Assembly (NCBI GenBank): GCA_038496445.1
Contig: JALMLS010000420.1
Location: forward strand, 496,001 to 560,000
Direction: 5' to 3'
DNA length: 64,000 bases
Source of the DNA: Trichosphaerium sp. ATCC 40318
Taxonomy: Eukaryota > Discosea > Flabellinia > Trichosidae
Positions 34,595 through 46,589 of this stretch are shown here, piece by piece; the first letter of the stretch is position 1; each line of letters begins with the position of its first letter. The notes beneath the pieces were generated by a model, which was not told the origin of the DNA, did not search any database, and worked only from the letters and a program-made list of their open reading frames with translations. A program made the position numbers and the translations under genes.

Positions 34595-35317
34595 CTAGCC
34601 TATGTAGCGTAGGTTCTGTCCTACGTTTTTTGTGGCTGTATCACTAGCTACTATTCCAACAGCTATACCAATACCAGCACCTATCAATGTACCGATACCA
34701 GGAAATACAGAACCCAAGACAGCTCCTGCAGCAGCGCTAGCACCAATACTGGCACCCATCCCAATTCCGCTGCGTACAAGTCGTATCATGCCATTAGTCT
34801 TGAAGCAGTGTTGGTATGGCTTCCAATTAGGAGGATGTACGACGAAGAATATGGCTCCTGACTTTGAATCGTCATAAAAGATGAAACCGAAGTGTAATTT
34901 CCCTGTTCCTTGCGTATGGCCCGAAGTACAGAGTGTTTCCGGTGGTTCACCACATTCTTCTGCTACAAATACTTTTACTATTGTTTCTGGCTTGTCTTTA
35001 AGCTCATAGTCACATTCCTTGTAGTATTCGGTACAACCGATCACTTTCTTTAACACTTGTTTCCACTTTATTTTAACGGTTACGCCCTTTCCAGACTTGT
35101 TTATTAACGTGACGTCGTTGAATTTGGTTCTTGTCAATATTTGTTTGCTTTTGGCTGTAAATTCAGGTTTACAAAAGTCTTTCATGCCTTGCCATATCCC
35201 TTGCTTAGTAGCTGTTGGTTCTAGGGTGTTTGGTGCTTTTGACGTTTCAGGTGGTGTTTCGGCACCTTTAGGCGTGCTATCGGCGTCTTTAGTTTCCTTA
35301 GGTTCCATAGGTTCCAT
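34595..35317 (-). CDS. Intronless protein with C-terminal glycine-zipper membrane segment, unknown
   Basis: 240 residues in one exon; start ATG at 35315-35317. Residues 1-40 are Pro/Thr/Glu-rich and disordered-looking (PKETKDADSTPKGAETPPET). Residues 60-180 look like a beta-rich domain (FNDVTLINKSGKGVTVKIKW, CGEPPETLCTSGHTQGTGK, GFIFYDDSKSGAIFFVVHPP) with six cysteines. Residues 185-230 are a glycine zipper: IGMGASIGASAAAGAVLG then FPGIGTLIGAGIGIAVGIV. Glycine zippers pack membrane helices, as in channels and membrane-active proteins. There is no signal peptide. The lack of introns is unusual here and it adjoins a MORN-variant gene. I recognise no family. Confidence 0.75.
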   Translation of the reverse strand: MEPMEPKETKDADSTPKGAETPPETSKAPNTLEPTATKQGIWQGMKDFCKPEFTAKSKQILTRTKFNDVTLINKSGKGVTVKIKWKQVLKKVIGCTEYYKECDYELKDKPETIVKVFVAEECGEPPETLCTSGHTQGTGKLHFGFIFYDDSKSGAIFFVVHPPNWKPYQHCFKTNGMIRLVRSGIGMGASIGASAAAGAVLGSVFPGIGTLIGAGIGIAVGIVASDTATKNVGQNLRYIG

Positions 35318-35464
35318 GGCTGTATGGTCGGGCTTGTTGGACTATTTAGGAACGATGGAGAAATCTTGACTCCAAAAGACCATCCCAAAAATTCTGTGCT
35401 TTTTTCAACCAGACGTGAGGAAATCTCATGCAAAAATTTTTTATTGGACATGGAAAAACTTATG

Positions 35465-38400
35465 TTACACTATCGTCAGCGCCTGTAGTATGCAATAAAG
35501 AATACCGAGTAAAATACCAGCCAAAAATATACCCAGAACTAAACAAAAAAGTAAGTATGTTTGTACAACAAAGTCAAGCTCACCTATCCACAAGACCAAG
35601 AATCTGGATTGCTTTTTTAGTTTAAGATTATCCCTTTCTTCAATTGGTCCTATTGACTTTGGTACACACCCAATAAGGTTATCTGCTGGTATCTAATAAA
35701 AGTAAGAACAATTTACATATTTTAGCTATAGATTTTGTTGAGGCTTACCTGTTCGAATGCAAGTTTTCCTAACCGCTTCTCTGAAGTAGAAGCAACGAGA
35801 GATGTATAGTTAGATCCTGGTTTTAGATAAACAATAAGTGGAGATGCCCCTGTTACAAGGTGATCCTCACAAACTTTACGACCATCTCTGTTATCTTCCC
35901 TAAAAAAAAATAAGGTTCTGGTTCAAGAGCGATATTTAGGTTGCACGTGAACATACGTATATATTGAAGTTGTTATTGTTGATAAAATATTTGATGTTTC
36001 GGGGCAACCACTACGGAACTTAAACAAGTGAGGCCAAACATTCTTATTTTCAGTCAAAGAACTTGTGTTGAAGTAATCAGAAGTAAAATAATATCGTCTT
36101 CTCTTCCTTATACTGCAAGTAAACGTGGGAATAGTATAACTGGGATTAATCCATAAAGCGTCAGACTAAAGTGGGATAAAAAGGTTAGACAAGAAAGTTG
36201 CTAGAGAAAACAAAATTGTTTTTTTTCTATGGTTAAACCTTCGTTATCTCTTTACAATTTGGTTTCTTCGAATATTCTAGTGTGGCAACTATACGTCTTC
36301 TATTCAGCAACCAATTATCCGATGAGAGATAGATATATACTGTAAACAACTCGCCTTGTCGCGCTCTAAAACTTACAGTATGTTTACCAACATTCTCAGC
36401 TGCTGTAAAGGTTTTTGAACCAAGCAAATACCATCCATCACAAACAATCGTATTGGATGTTCTATTAAAAATCTGCGCATTTAAGCAATTTGGATTATGC
36501 CCACCCCGTGCTAGGATCCAGTTCCCTTGCGCAAAACTAGAACAAATTGGAAAATTACAAATGCTGTGGTATGTATTCATGGCGTACGCTCTCCTTCCGT
36601 TTAAGTTTTGAAAATGAATGTTAAATACGTAGTCTCGTGTACCATGGCTAGGTGCTTCAAAGGTTATATGGTGAACACCGTAAGCTACGTTTCTTCCAGG
36701 ACGTCTTTGTGGCTTACATAAGCCACATTCTTGTAGCCACCTTTTATAGTTTAGTATTTATTTTCTGAAGATTTATTGTATAGGAGCGCACGTGGGTGTA
36801 ATTTGGCCAGGTATGAAGTTAAATAGAGGTGAGATTTCCTCTACTTGAATGAATACATTACCTAACAAAATGAGGTGGACACTCTAGTTTAATATGTAGT
36901 TTTTATTCTAATTACCTTGCCCGTTCTTAATCAAAGAGTCACTTATTACTAGCATGTAGTTATCTGAAGATCTGCCATTGTAAAATATATTACTTGGTCT
37001 TTGACCGAACAGTCTAAAGCCCAAAGCAACCCTAAACATGAAGGTGAGCCTTTTATCTTAATCAATTGATAAAAGGAAATTGGATAGTACTCTCTGCATG
37101 AGCAAGGATTAATTGGAATAACTCCTCTCTTCACAAAAATGGAAGCTGACATATCTGTCCACTCACTGCTTCTATACACTTTGCAAAAGAATGATAAGAA
37201 AAAATTACGTGATTCAGGTTGAAAAGAAGTACCTGTTATTCTAATGGCATTAATATTACTCTTTTTGTGATGTGTAAAGTTAATCCAATAGCCATCTTCT
37301 TGGAGCCTTAAAATAAGTTTAGCTGAGGCCACAAAATCCAGTTAGTACTGTTCGCAATTTCTGGCTCTAGTCGCTCTAGTAGCTCTATTGATACACTTTC
37401 CGGTACCACTACAACCATTTCTGCTTATTCTACCTCCATAGTACACAACACTTTGGCTAATTTTTGGTACAATGACGGCAGGTTTTGGTTTGGTAGGTGG
37501 ATTTGATGGAGGTTTTATTGTACCACAAAGCTTTCCCTCCCAGCCTACTTCACATTTACAGCCACTTTCAGCTCTGAAAGAGCAGGTACCATGTTCACCA
37601 CACTCAAAATTACATTTTCCTTAAAAAGTAAAGTTAGACTAAAGAGGTGTCTACATTGCTCACGTGTAAGTAGGTATAATGTGTTTTTAGCGTCCACAAA
37701 TATTATGTTATCTCCATACAAGGAAAGCGAAACAACAGGAGCACTATGTCTATACACTGTTTGCGTTAGTTTTTAGTTTCAATCAAATATTTAGGTAGGT
37801 GCCTGTCTCTGAGATTTTCGGACTAAAAAGTCTTATGCGTCGTCCTGCATACTCGCATAATGCAAACAAGTCTTTGTCCAACGCTATAATGACACGTGGT
37901 TGGTTATAAGATACTGAGCCATTGTAGTCAATAGATTCGGCGACAGATCCTCCGAAGATTAGTTGTTCTTCACCTATTGCAATGTAAGCGTAGCGATTTA
38001 CCGTCTTCTGTACTTGTGATAGACTCAGTGTATATTACACGATTATTTCCAGTATCAATCCACTGCAACAATTAGTGATGCATTTCACGGAGAGTAACTT
38101 ACAGCATAACTCAACGAAGATTGCACAGCAACCGATGATGGTCTTAGTATGTTCGGCCTATGCATGTTAATTATCGATGTTGCGGATAAATACTTGCCAA
38201 TCACCAGCTTTGCACATACGAAACCTTCCAAATAACCTTACTTCACCTTTACGACCCAACGTACTAACGATACAGCCATAACTGAATGCTACCCAAATAC
38301 CTGTTCTTGTGTTAGCGACTGCTGTAACCTCCTACATGCCTAGGTCATTTACTTGCAAGCTTACTGGACCATATTGTCCTCTATTATCGGATGGACCTTC

Positions 38401-39110
38401 AAACAGTGCGCCCCATGTCCCTAAAAAAACAAAATCAGTGCATTTACCAGAAATCGCTAACAACCATTGTTGAGCGCATAATACTCAATTTGATCAGCGT
38501 CTCTAGCTGTTACATAAATTACCCCTTTATACAACGCCATTCCATCTGCAGTAAATGGTAAACACGTGTTTTAGAGTAATCACGTGCGTACAGGCACCAT
38601 GAATGCCCTTAAAATCATGTGACGAAGTAAGATCGTCTATAGCTATCACGGTGTTATTTACATTGTCCCTAAAGCGTCATTGTCAATGGGTAAGGACATA
38701 TACAGTTTTAGTCTTTTATCCATACAAAGCCTCTGTTATTTTTAGTTCTAGCAACTTATCTAAGCCTCCGTTGGTTGTTTGGCTTGTTATGAATACTCTC
38801 TTGTCTTCTGTTCCTAAGAGTCCACTAATACTGTATTATATTACCTGAGTAGATATCATAGTTACTTGATAGTGTTGTTGTGCCGATATATTCTCGTTAC
38901 CGTATACGAAAATGGAGACGCGCTGTAAATAACGGCGATCAGTATAAACAAAGTAATCACAGCGGTCAGCATAGCCTATGCATGCCAATACTGTTCCGGA
39001 GAAACAAAAGGACCCAGATTATCCGATTTGGTAAAATAGCCAAAGTGAATGTTGCTGTTTTGAGCTTTTTGGGATATAAGTATATGTAGTTATGAGTGTG
39101 ACGCGCGTTA
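35465..39110 (-). CDS. Surface protein: beta-propeller, EGF-like domain, C-terminal membrane helix
   Basis: Large, about 13 or more exons. The N-terminal half has propeller-like blades (DRCDYFVYTDRRYLQRVSIF, VIIALDKDLFALCEYAGRRI, SLYGDNIIFVDAKNTLYLL), reminiscent of YWTD or NHL propellers. Then an EGF-like domain with six cysteines (CNFECGEHGTCSF, SGCKCEVGWEGKLCG), a Pro/Lys linker (PPSNPPTKPKP), and a long Cys-containing region (IFVKRGVIPINPCSCREYY, NFPICSSFAQGNWILARGG, VSFRARQGELFTVYIYLS). It closes with a membrane helix (VLGIFLAGILLGILYCIL) and a stop at 35465. This is the plan of a type I receptor or adhesin. The start is not settled; a candidate ATG is near 39110, and the N-terminus must carry a signal peptide I could not place. 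The 42-nt intron 37307-37348 joins EGF exon to the next. Confidence 0.65.
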
Positions 39111-39218
39111 GGAACATTTGTACCACCAGAAAATCAGCCTGTATTGGTTCATGAACTCGTTTAAGTCTGAGACTTTCGCTACCATACATTTGCTCCAAAG
39201 CGCATTTGCCACGTGCTG

Positions 39219-42200
39219 ATGGCCTTTATGCTGCGCGCTCAGCGTGTCAGTATGAGCAAAAGACGTAAATACAAGCGAAGACATCAAAAACGCTTCTATA
39301 CGACAAACAGAGTCAGAAATAAATATGTGCAAGTCCCTATAGATGCTGTGTGGGGATTTGCTGGTTCGTTAGGCTGTTTCTTATTAGATTTAACCTCTTT
39401 GTTGTAGAATCATCGTGGAAGAGTATATTAGCAGCTCTAGGCGTAGGGTGTTGCTTAGGAGGTGCTTATTACATATTTAACTCAGGTATGTCTAAATTCA
39501 GTATTAAACTGTTAAATATCGGTTGAAATGGCATAAAAACGCGTTTTTAAAGCAAGTATAAAATAATCGGTTAACCTCATCAAAGATACCGCTATTAGAA
39601 AGCAATGCGTCTCAACAATGCTCCCATTCTATATAGACTTTCTGAGAGACCCATCTCACGACTTTCTTGAGCGTAGAGCGGCTCTTGACATTGCTTACAT
39701 AACTGGAGACGGTAAGTGCTTTTTTAACTATTGGGAAATCTGATTTCTCTTTAGAGGACTATGCGATGACAATACTGGATACGGGTGGTATGGATGCTTT
39801 ACTGAGATGCATACGTCACAATGAAGATCCTGCTGTTTGGGAAAGTCTCACAGAGGCTATGAAAAATATGGCTCAATTTTGTAAGCTGTTTTTTTATCGC
39901 ATTTGGTTCTATCACTTTAACTCTCTGACACTACTCATTAAAGCGAAAACAAGATCGCGGTTGATTGAAAAGGGATTTCTTGGGGAATTGAGAAAGTTAT
40001 CAATGCTTGAGGCAGCTGGCATACAACAATACGTTTCAGCTACTATTATTGAGTTATTGACACATGGTAATTGGTTTTTGATTGTACACATGCTGACCAC
40101 GTGACTTAGCTGAATTGACCGGTACTGTTCTGTCCGAAGTAGGTGCTGATGGGTTGGTAAACCTTATGGGTTCTCCATCGTACAATACTGTAATATCAGC
40201 AGCGTTGGCTCAGTTAACAATCTTGGGTATGGTTCTGAATTTCATGAACTTTGACTAAAATGGTCTCTCAGAGACGTTCAATAATTATGAACGTGTACGT
40301 GGTGAAACTTTTCAGCTACTTAAAGCACTTGCATTATGTGATGATATGATGGTTAAACAAAACGTTGGTAGTACAATAGCCAACCTTGCTCATCAATGTA
40401 CAGTTAATCTCTCCGTTTTTTTGCTAATACAGTTATGTAGTTGATGACGAAGTGATGAAGGACAATTTGAGCGTTTGTCTCGAAATTTTATCAGCTTTAT
40501 CACGAACAGAAGACGACAATGTGCTCAAACATGTATCAAGAGCAATAGCAAACTTTACTTCAACACGTACTTTCTCATTGTTGTATTATGGTTAACTTTT
40601 GTCTTTTTAGAATATCGAGAAGAGGCAAAGACTTGGTTACCTTTTCTTTATGACAGCGCAGAATCTGAGGACGTAGACAGACAACTTACAGGCCTTGTGG
40701 CAATTGCTAACATGGTCAAGAGCGGTAAGGGAAATTTTTATTATCTTCTTTTATAAGTGTTATTACAGAAGTTATCGCTTCAGAAGTTCTTAAAAATGGG
40801 CGTGTATTAAATCAAATAAACCATTTGATGGATTCTACTAGCGGAAACGAAAACTGTGATGCTCAAATGGCACGAATTTGTCATAACTTGGCGCTTCATG
40901 GTACTTAGCATAGTGATAGAATGCGTTAAGATCCAACGTTAATCACATGCATAGAGGACTTGCGAGAGACATTATGGATTAAGCTAGGGCCTGTACCGAT
41001 GAGTATGGATGTTTGAACAAGGTAGTACTTATTGTTCGTAGTTAAGCTTGGTAACACAATAGCACACTCAGATGTTCCAACTTCGTTACTTTCTGCAAAT
41101 GCACTGGCTTTATTGGCTAGTACACGTGCGCTTTTTCAATACCTTTGTGATTAGGCCTTTTGACTAGTACTAGCATATGTTGCTGAGTCGATAGCGAATG
41201 ATGATACTGAAGAAGCTTGGGCTACGATAATATATTGGTCTAAGCATAAAAACATTGAACTCAGAAGATGTGCTTTTCGTATCGTTGCTAACATAGCTAT
41301 GGATTGTACGTTAATTCTCTCAGCGCAATCTTATTGATTTGTTCAGCATCTTCACTAAAAGTTCTACGCCAACGTTCTGACTTTGACAGAATAGTATCAC
41401 GTGGTACTGCGTCTACAACACGTGCTTACCAGTGCTAAAATTGTTTAGGGTTGAAAGCATCTGATAATTTTATATTATCAGAGACAATACGAATACAAGC
41501 TGCTATTATCAATGAAGGTGAAACTTTATATAAATCAGCTGTATTACTAATCTTTCACAAGATACTGCTGGTCCTATTTATGGTGATGACATGTATTTAA
41601 TGTATCCTCTACCAGACACGGATTCAAGACCTGAAGATTCTTATGATATTGATATTGTTTTCATTCATGGCATTACAGGCGATCCAATTCAAACATGGAA
41701 CACAGGGTGAGAATGACAAACAATAGTTTGACTTAAAAGTTTGATATAGAGAAGCTGTTTGGCCACGAGATTGGCTTCCTTTAGACTTTCCAAATGCTCG
41801 AGTGCTATCACTAGGGTACCACTGTGATATCACGCAATGGGGAGGTGTACGCACTTTTGGTTTTTCAAGCATAGCACTAAATGAGTACATAGGGTTCGGC
41901 GGCACCTCTTGACATGCAGACACAGGAAGTTATTGAAAAGTTAAAACTAGCTCGAGTTGGAACACGCCCAACTATTTTTATATGTCATAGTTATGGAGGT
42001 ATCGTAGCAAAGAGCTTCTTACTACTTTCACAACAAGAAGAGGTAAGAATCAAACAAACAAAATCAGTATCTGTTTTCAACAATCTAATTTTTCTTTAGG
42101 CTTACAGAAGCATACTTGAGCATACGAAAGGTATTGTATTTTATAGCACACCACACTTGGGAAGTGAGTTGGCAAGCTCTGTTTTTGAGCCTTACTTCTT

Positions 42201-42650
42201 CCGTGGTACTGAGGCAGTCAAGGTACATTTGATTATGGTGCTGTACTCATTTGGTCTCACTGTTAAAAATAGACAGTAAAACCATCAGAAGTATTGATAA
42301 AGCTTAATGCTGATATTGCTTCAATCCAACATTTGAGCACCCTTTCGTTTGGCGAGGCTCCGACTCAAATAAATATTGGTGCCAATCTACCCGCACTAAA
42401 GGTGCGCACTCACTTGTGTAAAGCAGTCAGCTGACCTAATTTCTGTAGATAGTGAGCGATGAGTCTGCAAGCGCTTTAGCGCCTTTGGTACGACAACATG
42501 GAAAGGGAAGAAATATTTAACATAATTTAGGGCGAGAATCACAGATACTTCCCTACTGAGTTAGATCACAGAGATGTATGTAAACCTCCCAGTAGAGAAG
42601 ATGAATATTACATAATTGTTTGTGATTCAATAAAAGAGTGGGTGGCTTGA
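39219..42650 (+). CDS. SERAC1-like protein: membrane helix, armadillo repeats, alpha/beta-hydrolase
   Basis: SERAC1 acts at mitochondria-ER contacts in phosphatidylglycerol remodelling. N-terminus basic (SMSKRRKYKRRHQKRFYTTN), then a membrane helix (ILAALGVGCCLGGAYYIF). About 450 residues of armadillo-like helices follow (RRAALDIAYITGDEDYAM, LTGLVAIANMVKSG, DAQMARICHNLALHG). The C-terminal hydrolase has VFIHGITGDPIQTWNTG, WPRDWLPLDFPNARVLSLGY, nucleophile motif FICHSYGGIVAKS, YSTPHLGS and a late His in DHRDVCKPPS. The nucleophile elbow is C-H-S-Y-G where many lipases have G-H-S-M-G. About fifteen short introns, one of only 43 nt (42488-42530). ATG at 39219 is chosen as most upstream in frame; 39252 is possible. 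Confidence 0.85.
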
Positions 42651-42882
42651 GATGTAAAGTTGCTAGCTAACCAAGATTGCGCTCTGTAGACAAAACTCGT
42701 ACTACATTTGGGAGTCGCCTGTTATAAAGGTTATCATCCGATACCTTCATATTCCTTTGTGAATATTTGCACGTGTGCAACTTGAGAAGCAACCAACTTT
42801 CTGCAAAATTTCTCATTAAGTACGTGTACATTAAGTTGGTTTTGTTTGTCAAGTTCAGTACAAAAAGTCAGTATTAGAACAA

Positions 42883-43323
42883 ATGGCAACACTAGCACAA
42901 AGACAAGCTGAAGGCGGAGAGATTTTGAAAGGTCTCCTTCAATCTGGTGCTGACGTAGAATTAATGGAAAAAATGGGCACCATTGATGTGTGGAGCATCC
43001 CAGAAGACCTCACAGCTGACGAAAAGAAAAAATTCAACGAGATTTACCAAAAGGGCTGGGAAACGCGATTTGTAAAGATGAACAACGTAGAAAAGGTGTT
43101 CAATGAGTTACGGTCCAAAAAGAAAAAGGAAACTATGTTTGAGTTAAAACTAACCAAACCAGGTACGTCGTTACTAGGCCTTGCGTAGTACGAATGCTGA
43201 CGCTAATTAGCTGCCTATACATGGAAAATTAAGGCTGTGGTTGAAGACGACAAGCGTAGGCTCGCAAAAGTAATCAAAAAGGAGGGCGTAGCTAAATACA
43301 TCACTTTTGTTGACAACGAATAA
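42883..43323 (+). CDS. Small unknown protein, two exons
   Basis: About 128 residues. Start ATG at 42883 (MATLAQRQAEGGEILKGLLQ). Charged and helical: DVELMEKMGTIDVWSIPED, LTADEKKKFNEIYQKGWETR, VEKVFNELRSKKKKETMFEL. A single intron from about 43163 leads to AYTWKIKAVVEDDKRRLAKV and the end TFVDNE. No membrane helix or signal. I do not recognise it. Clean frame, normal splice sites and codon use make it a real gene. Confidence 0.7.
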
Positions 43324-43442
43324 TAACCTTTCGAAAAACATCAAAATAAGGACCAAAATCGCTCCAAAGCAATGTACAATACATACAATTCAAAATTCTC
43401 GCTTTAAAATTTATACATTGGCAAACAATACGAACAAACGAC

Positions 43443-44616
43443 CTAGAACACATCATCAGAACTTAAAAGAGCGTATTCCGACAACCAAAACAAAAACAAA
43501 CGCCAACAAAGCGTTAAAACCTTTTTTTTTTCTTTTTTTTTTTTCGGTTCAACTTTAAAACTACCCTGTCCACGTACGCATGTCACAGAACAAAACACTG
43601 ATATGCATTGCATCGATATAGACGTCAGCACAATAGAATCAAGATACTCTTTACATCCGGTAGACACTGCCATTATAACGATCCCGTATATTACCCAAGC
43701 GAATATAAACGCAACGTATAGGTGCGCTACTATTATAGAGACCCAGTAGGCTATCGTAGACACAGGATTTGGTAACAACTAAGTGAGTTGATTAGGCACA
43801 TGTGGAACTTTTTTGAACGTAAAACAAGTACGTACAAAAGTCGCTAAGGTACCAAAACAGATCACGAAAATTGCTCCTATCCTGCACGCTCCATCAATCA
43901 GTGACCACAGAGGTAGATCAATAGCTATTATCAGCGATTATGTTAGCTACAAATCGATGTTTGGAGTAATTTTTTTTTTTGATGTGTCATTTTCCAAGAT
44001 GATTTTTTTTCTTGACGTACAGTAAGCGTTTGTACATTTTACGTCTTCATGTAGATCAGCATAGTATATCTCCATACAAGAGAGTATGACAATGAACACA
44101 AAAATAACCACCAAGCTCCACAAACAACACTTTAAGTGTTTCTTCGGTTTAACAACACCAGTATTACTACCGCTATCATTATCTTGAAAATCCAACGCTT
44201 CAATGTAGGCGTCTTGCCCAGAATTTGATTTTTTATCATGAATCACTGTAAACCGCAAATTTGTGTTATTTGTTGATATCACGTGGTGCCTATGTCAACG
44301 AGTGAAAAGTTGTCACCAGTTTTGGGAAAGAAAAACCGAAGGAAGCTTGTACCACGCTTTACAAGTTCTGTTGGCGCTCAGAACGGTTTTTTGATCCAAA
44401 AAAGTAAATAAATGAGCCCATACGTCAATAGGTATGCCTGCTACTGTATCAACGCGAAAAAGAGACCTATAGAGGAGGTGAACAATCAGATTTTTTTTTT
44501 GATAAAAATGTTGAAATAAATGGAGTTTCAACGCACTGAGTGCTCTCTGTAGAAGTGTCAGAAGTTTGTCCGCTTAATAATGGCTCTAAAAGAGTTTTTC
44601 TGCTGGATAGATTCAT
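43443..44616 (-). CDS. F-box protein fused to a multi-pass membrane domain
   Basis: Start ATG at 44614-44616 (MNLSSRKTLLEPLLSGQT). After an intron with GTGCGT donor the frame reads VAGIPIDVWAHLFTFLDQKT and VLSANRTCKAW, a clear F-box. Splicing of a 70-nt intron splits the Trp codon (TG/G) and continues HHVISTNNTNLRF, an acidic linker, then four hydrophobic stretches: CLWSLVVIFVFIVILSC, LIDGACRIGAIFVICFGTL, VSIIVAHLYVAFIFAWVIYG and IVLTSISMQCISVFCSV. The tail is lysine-rich. Membrane F-box proteins with several helices are rare; it could direct ubiquitylation at an organelle. The 3' end is set by the open frame to 43443 and may be shortened by another intron. Confidence 0.68.
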
Positions 44617-44768
44617 GAGAGGGTTGAAATAACGCTTTAAGCTCTTTTGACACCGGCAGGTTTGGAATGAGGCACCAAATGGTTGTGGAGAGAAGCTTTC
44701 ACGGAAAGAGCCTCTTGAAGAAGTTTGCTTGACCTTTTAACGGGTTTTTTGTACCAGAAAACGCGGTA

Positions 44769-45605
44769 ATGAGTTATGGAAGGCGTGCTCCTGTTTATTG
44801 CAAAAACCGCGTTACCACCGAGGAGTACGATAATGAAGGGCTTTCGTTTACGGAGAGAGAAATGGCAAAACTGTACAGGGCTATGCAAGCTAACCCAAAG
44901 CTTGTAAAGAAGACTAAGGTAAGTAAGTAGTATCATTTTCCAGACTTTCCTCTCTAATCCAAAACCAAAGTACTACCAGAAGCACAGAAAGGACTGCGAT
45001 AAGTCTCATGATAAATGCCGCTCAAAGGCTCGAAAAAATTACAAAAAAGCTTACAGTAACCGTGGGATGACCAATCATCGCCGTGAAGAGTATCAGTGCT
45101 TCTCTACGTCGGATAATTACTTCCAAACGTCAAATTCTCCAGAGCGGCCCGTTCGTCCAGAGAATGTGCACTACGCTGAAATGCTTGACTATATAACGGT
45201 TCCAGCGACGTGGTTTCAGCGTTTGTGCGCTGGTATTGTCGATATATTTATATTTTATCTTGTGGTCATTTGTGCTTACAGCAGGATCTTTATTCTCATC
45301 TCTATAATTCTCTCGGCCGTTCAAATGTATTACTTCTTTTGGTCACAAGTACGTTCATACTTACTGAATCTTTTTCAAGGTGTAGACAGCAAACAAGCCA
45401 CGTGATTGGTTTTTTTGTTTTAATCCAAATCGGTTATTCTTTTTTTTCTTTCTTTTTTTTCTTTTCTGACGCCGTTGCTAACTGCTTATACAAGACGTAT
45501 GGAAAGAGTCTTTTTGGTATTTTCGTTGGGGACTCATTAACTAAAACGCGCATGACTTTTCGTAAAATGGCTGCACGTGAGGGAATAAAGATGTACGTCG
45601 TTTGA
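44769..45605 (+). CDS. RDD-domain membrane protein, FAM8A1-like
   Basis: Start ATG at 44769 (MSYGRRAPVYCKNRVTT). The first ~125 residues are charged (FTEREMAKLYRAMQANP, DKCRSKARKNYKKAY) and cytosolic. The RDD domain begins at ATWFQRLCAGIVDIFIFYL and includes the helices VVICAYSRIFILISIILS and, after an intron ending TATACAAG, the signature TYGKSLFGIFVGDS with TRMTFRKMAAREG. RDD proteins include FAM8A1, a partner of the ER-associated degradation ligase HRD1; that role is only suggested here. Ends KMYVV at 45605. The acceptor used (CAAG, not TAG) rests on the frame. Confidence 0.75.
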
Positions 45606-46589
45606 CTTCTCTTTGGTGAAAAAAAATTAAAATAAAGATTAATCTATCTTAGGCTATGTACCATACCTTTGACCATACCTTTCCAAATAGTAGCATGTGT
45701 GCTCACAACAAGGCTTATTCATGATTATTTAGTGAATACAACAGTGTACAGAGTGTCACCATTGACGAGAAAATTAAGATCGTGATGACATGAAAAAAAA
45801 AATACTGTAAAAACCAATTGTAATTTTGATTACTCAACAAACTCTTAAATATCAAATACTCCCATCCGAATAAGTTGTTTGTCCTCAATTGTATCCATAT
45901 TGTTAATGACATGAAAAGGCTTCCAGTGTGAAATACAAATTATAGTTTAAAACAAGTATTCGTATGTGCTTTGTATGTCCACCAAGGTGAACACATTCAT
46001 TAAAGTGTTGTGAGTTTAACGATTTCAGCGATCAGCTATATAAAAAAAAAGCAGAGGAAGCAGCGCTTTGTCATTTCTGATCTAAACACGAACTCCTAAC
46101 GTTCATCAGACTGAATATTTTAAGGTATGTTAGAAGTGCCTACACAAAAACAGACTGCCGGATTAAAAAAACGGTTTTTTTTGGGCACGTGTAGCTAGAA
46201 TTGAAGAATATTAAAGCGTAGTCTATAAACCACAACAACGTGTTGTCGGAAATGCCCTCAGGGTTTTTGTATTAAATGTCCACGTACAACGCTATACAAA
46301 GAGTCACACTGGGTTATCCTACGCGTAAAGACCGCACAGAGGATGAAATTATAGTGTATGTCAGTTGGAAGAGTCTTTGCTCTTTTAGCTGTAAGGTGAC
46401 TTCAGTACTACCAAAGCGTTCGTCCGACCATAGTTTTCAATGGTTTTTGACTCACGTGTCAGTTAAGAATTTTCATAGTTTTACCTGCGTTTGTTGTTTT
46501 TGCACTTTTTATGCTGAACGTAAAACTTTCATAAGTAAATCACTTACCTAAATACTTTTTAAAATGCTTACTTTTTTCATCAGAAATAA
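45606..46589. other. Long intergenic region, one doubtful frame
   Basis: Nearly 1 kb without a recognised gene. A plus-strand frame from ATG 46276 (MSTYNAIQRVTLGYPTRKDR) is open for 91 codons and could be a short or truncated gene; it shows no family resemblance. The remainder is AT-rich. Confidence 0.4.

Noticed and set aside
39108-39332. Minus-strand frame beginning MHIFISDSVCRIEAFL as N-terminus of the propeller protein
   Set aside because: It is antisense to the basic N-terminus and presequence of the SERAC1-like gene and does not splice in frame to the first propeller exon.
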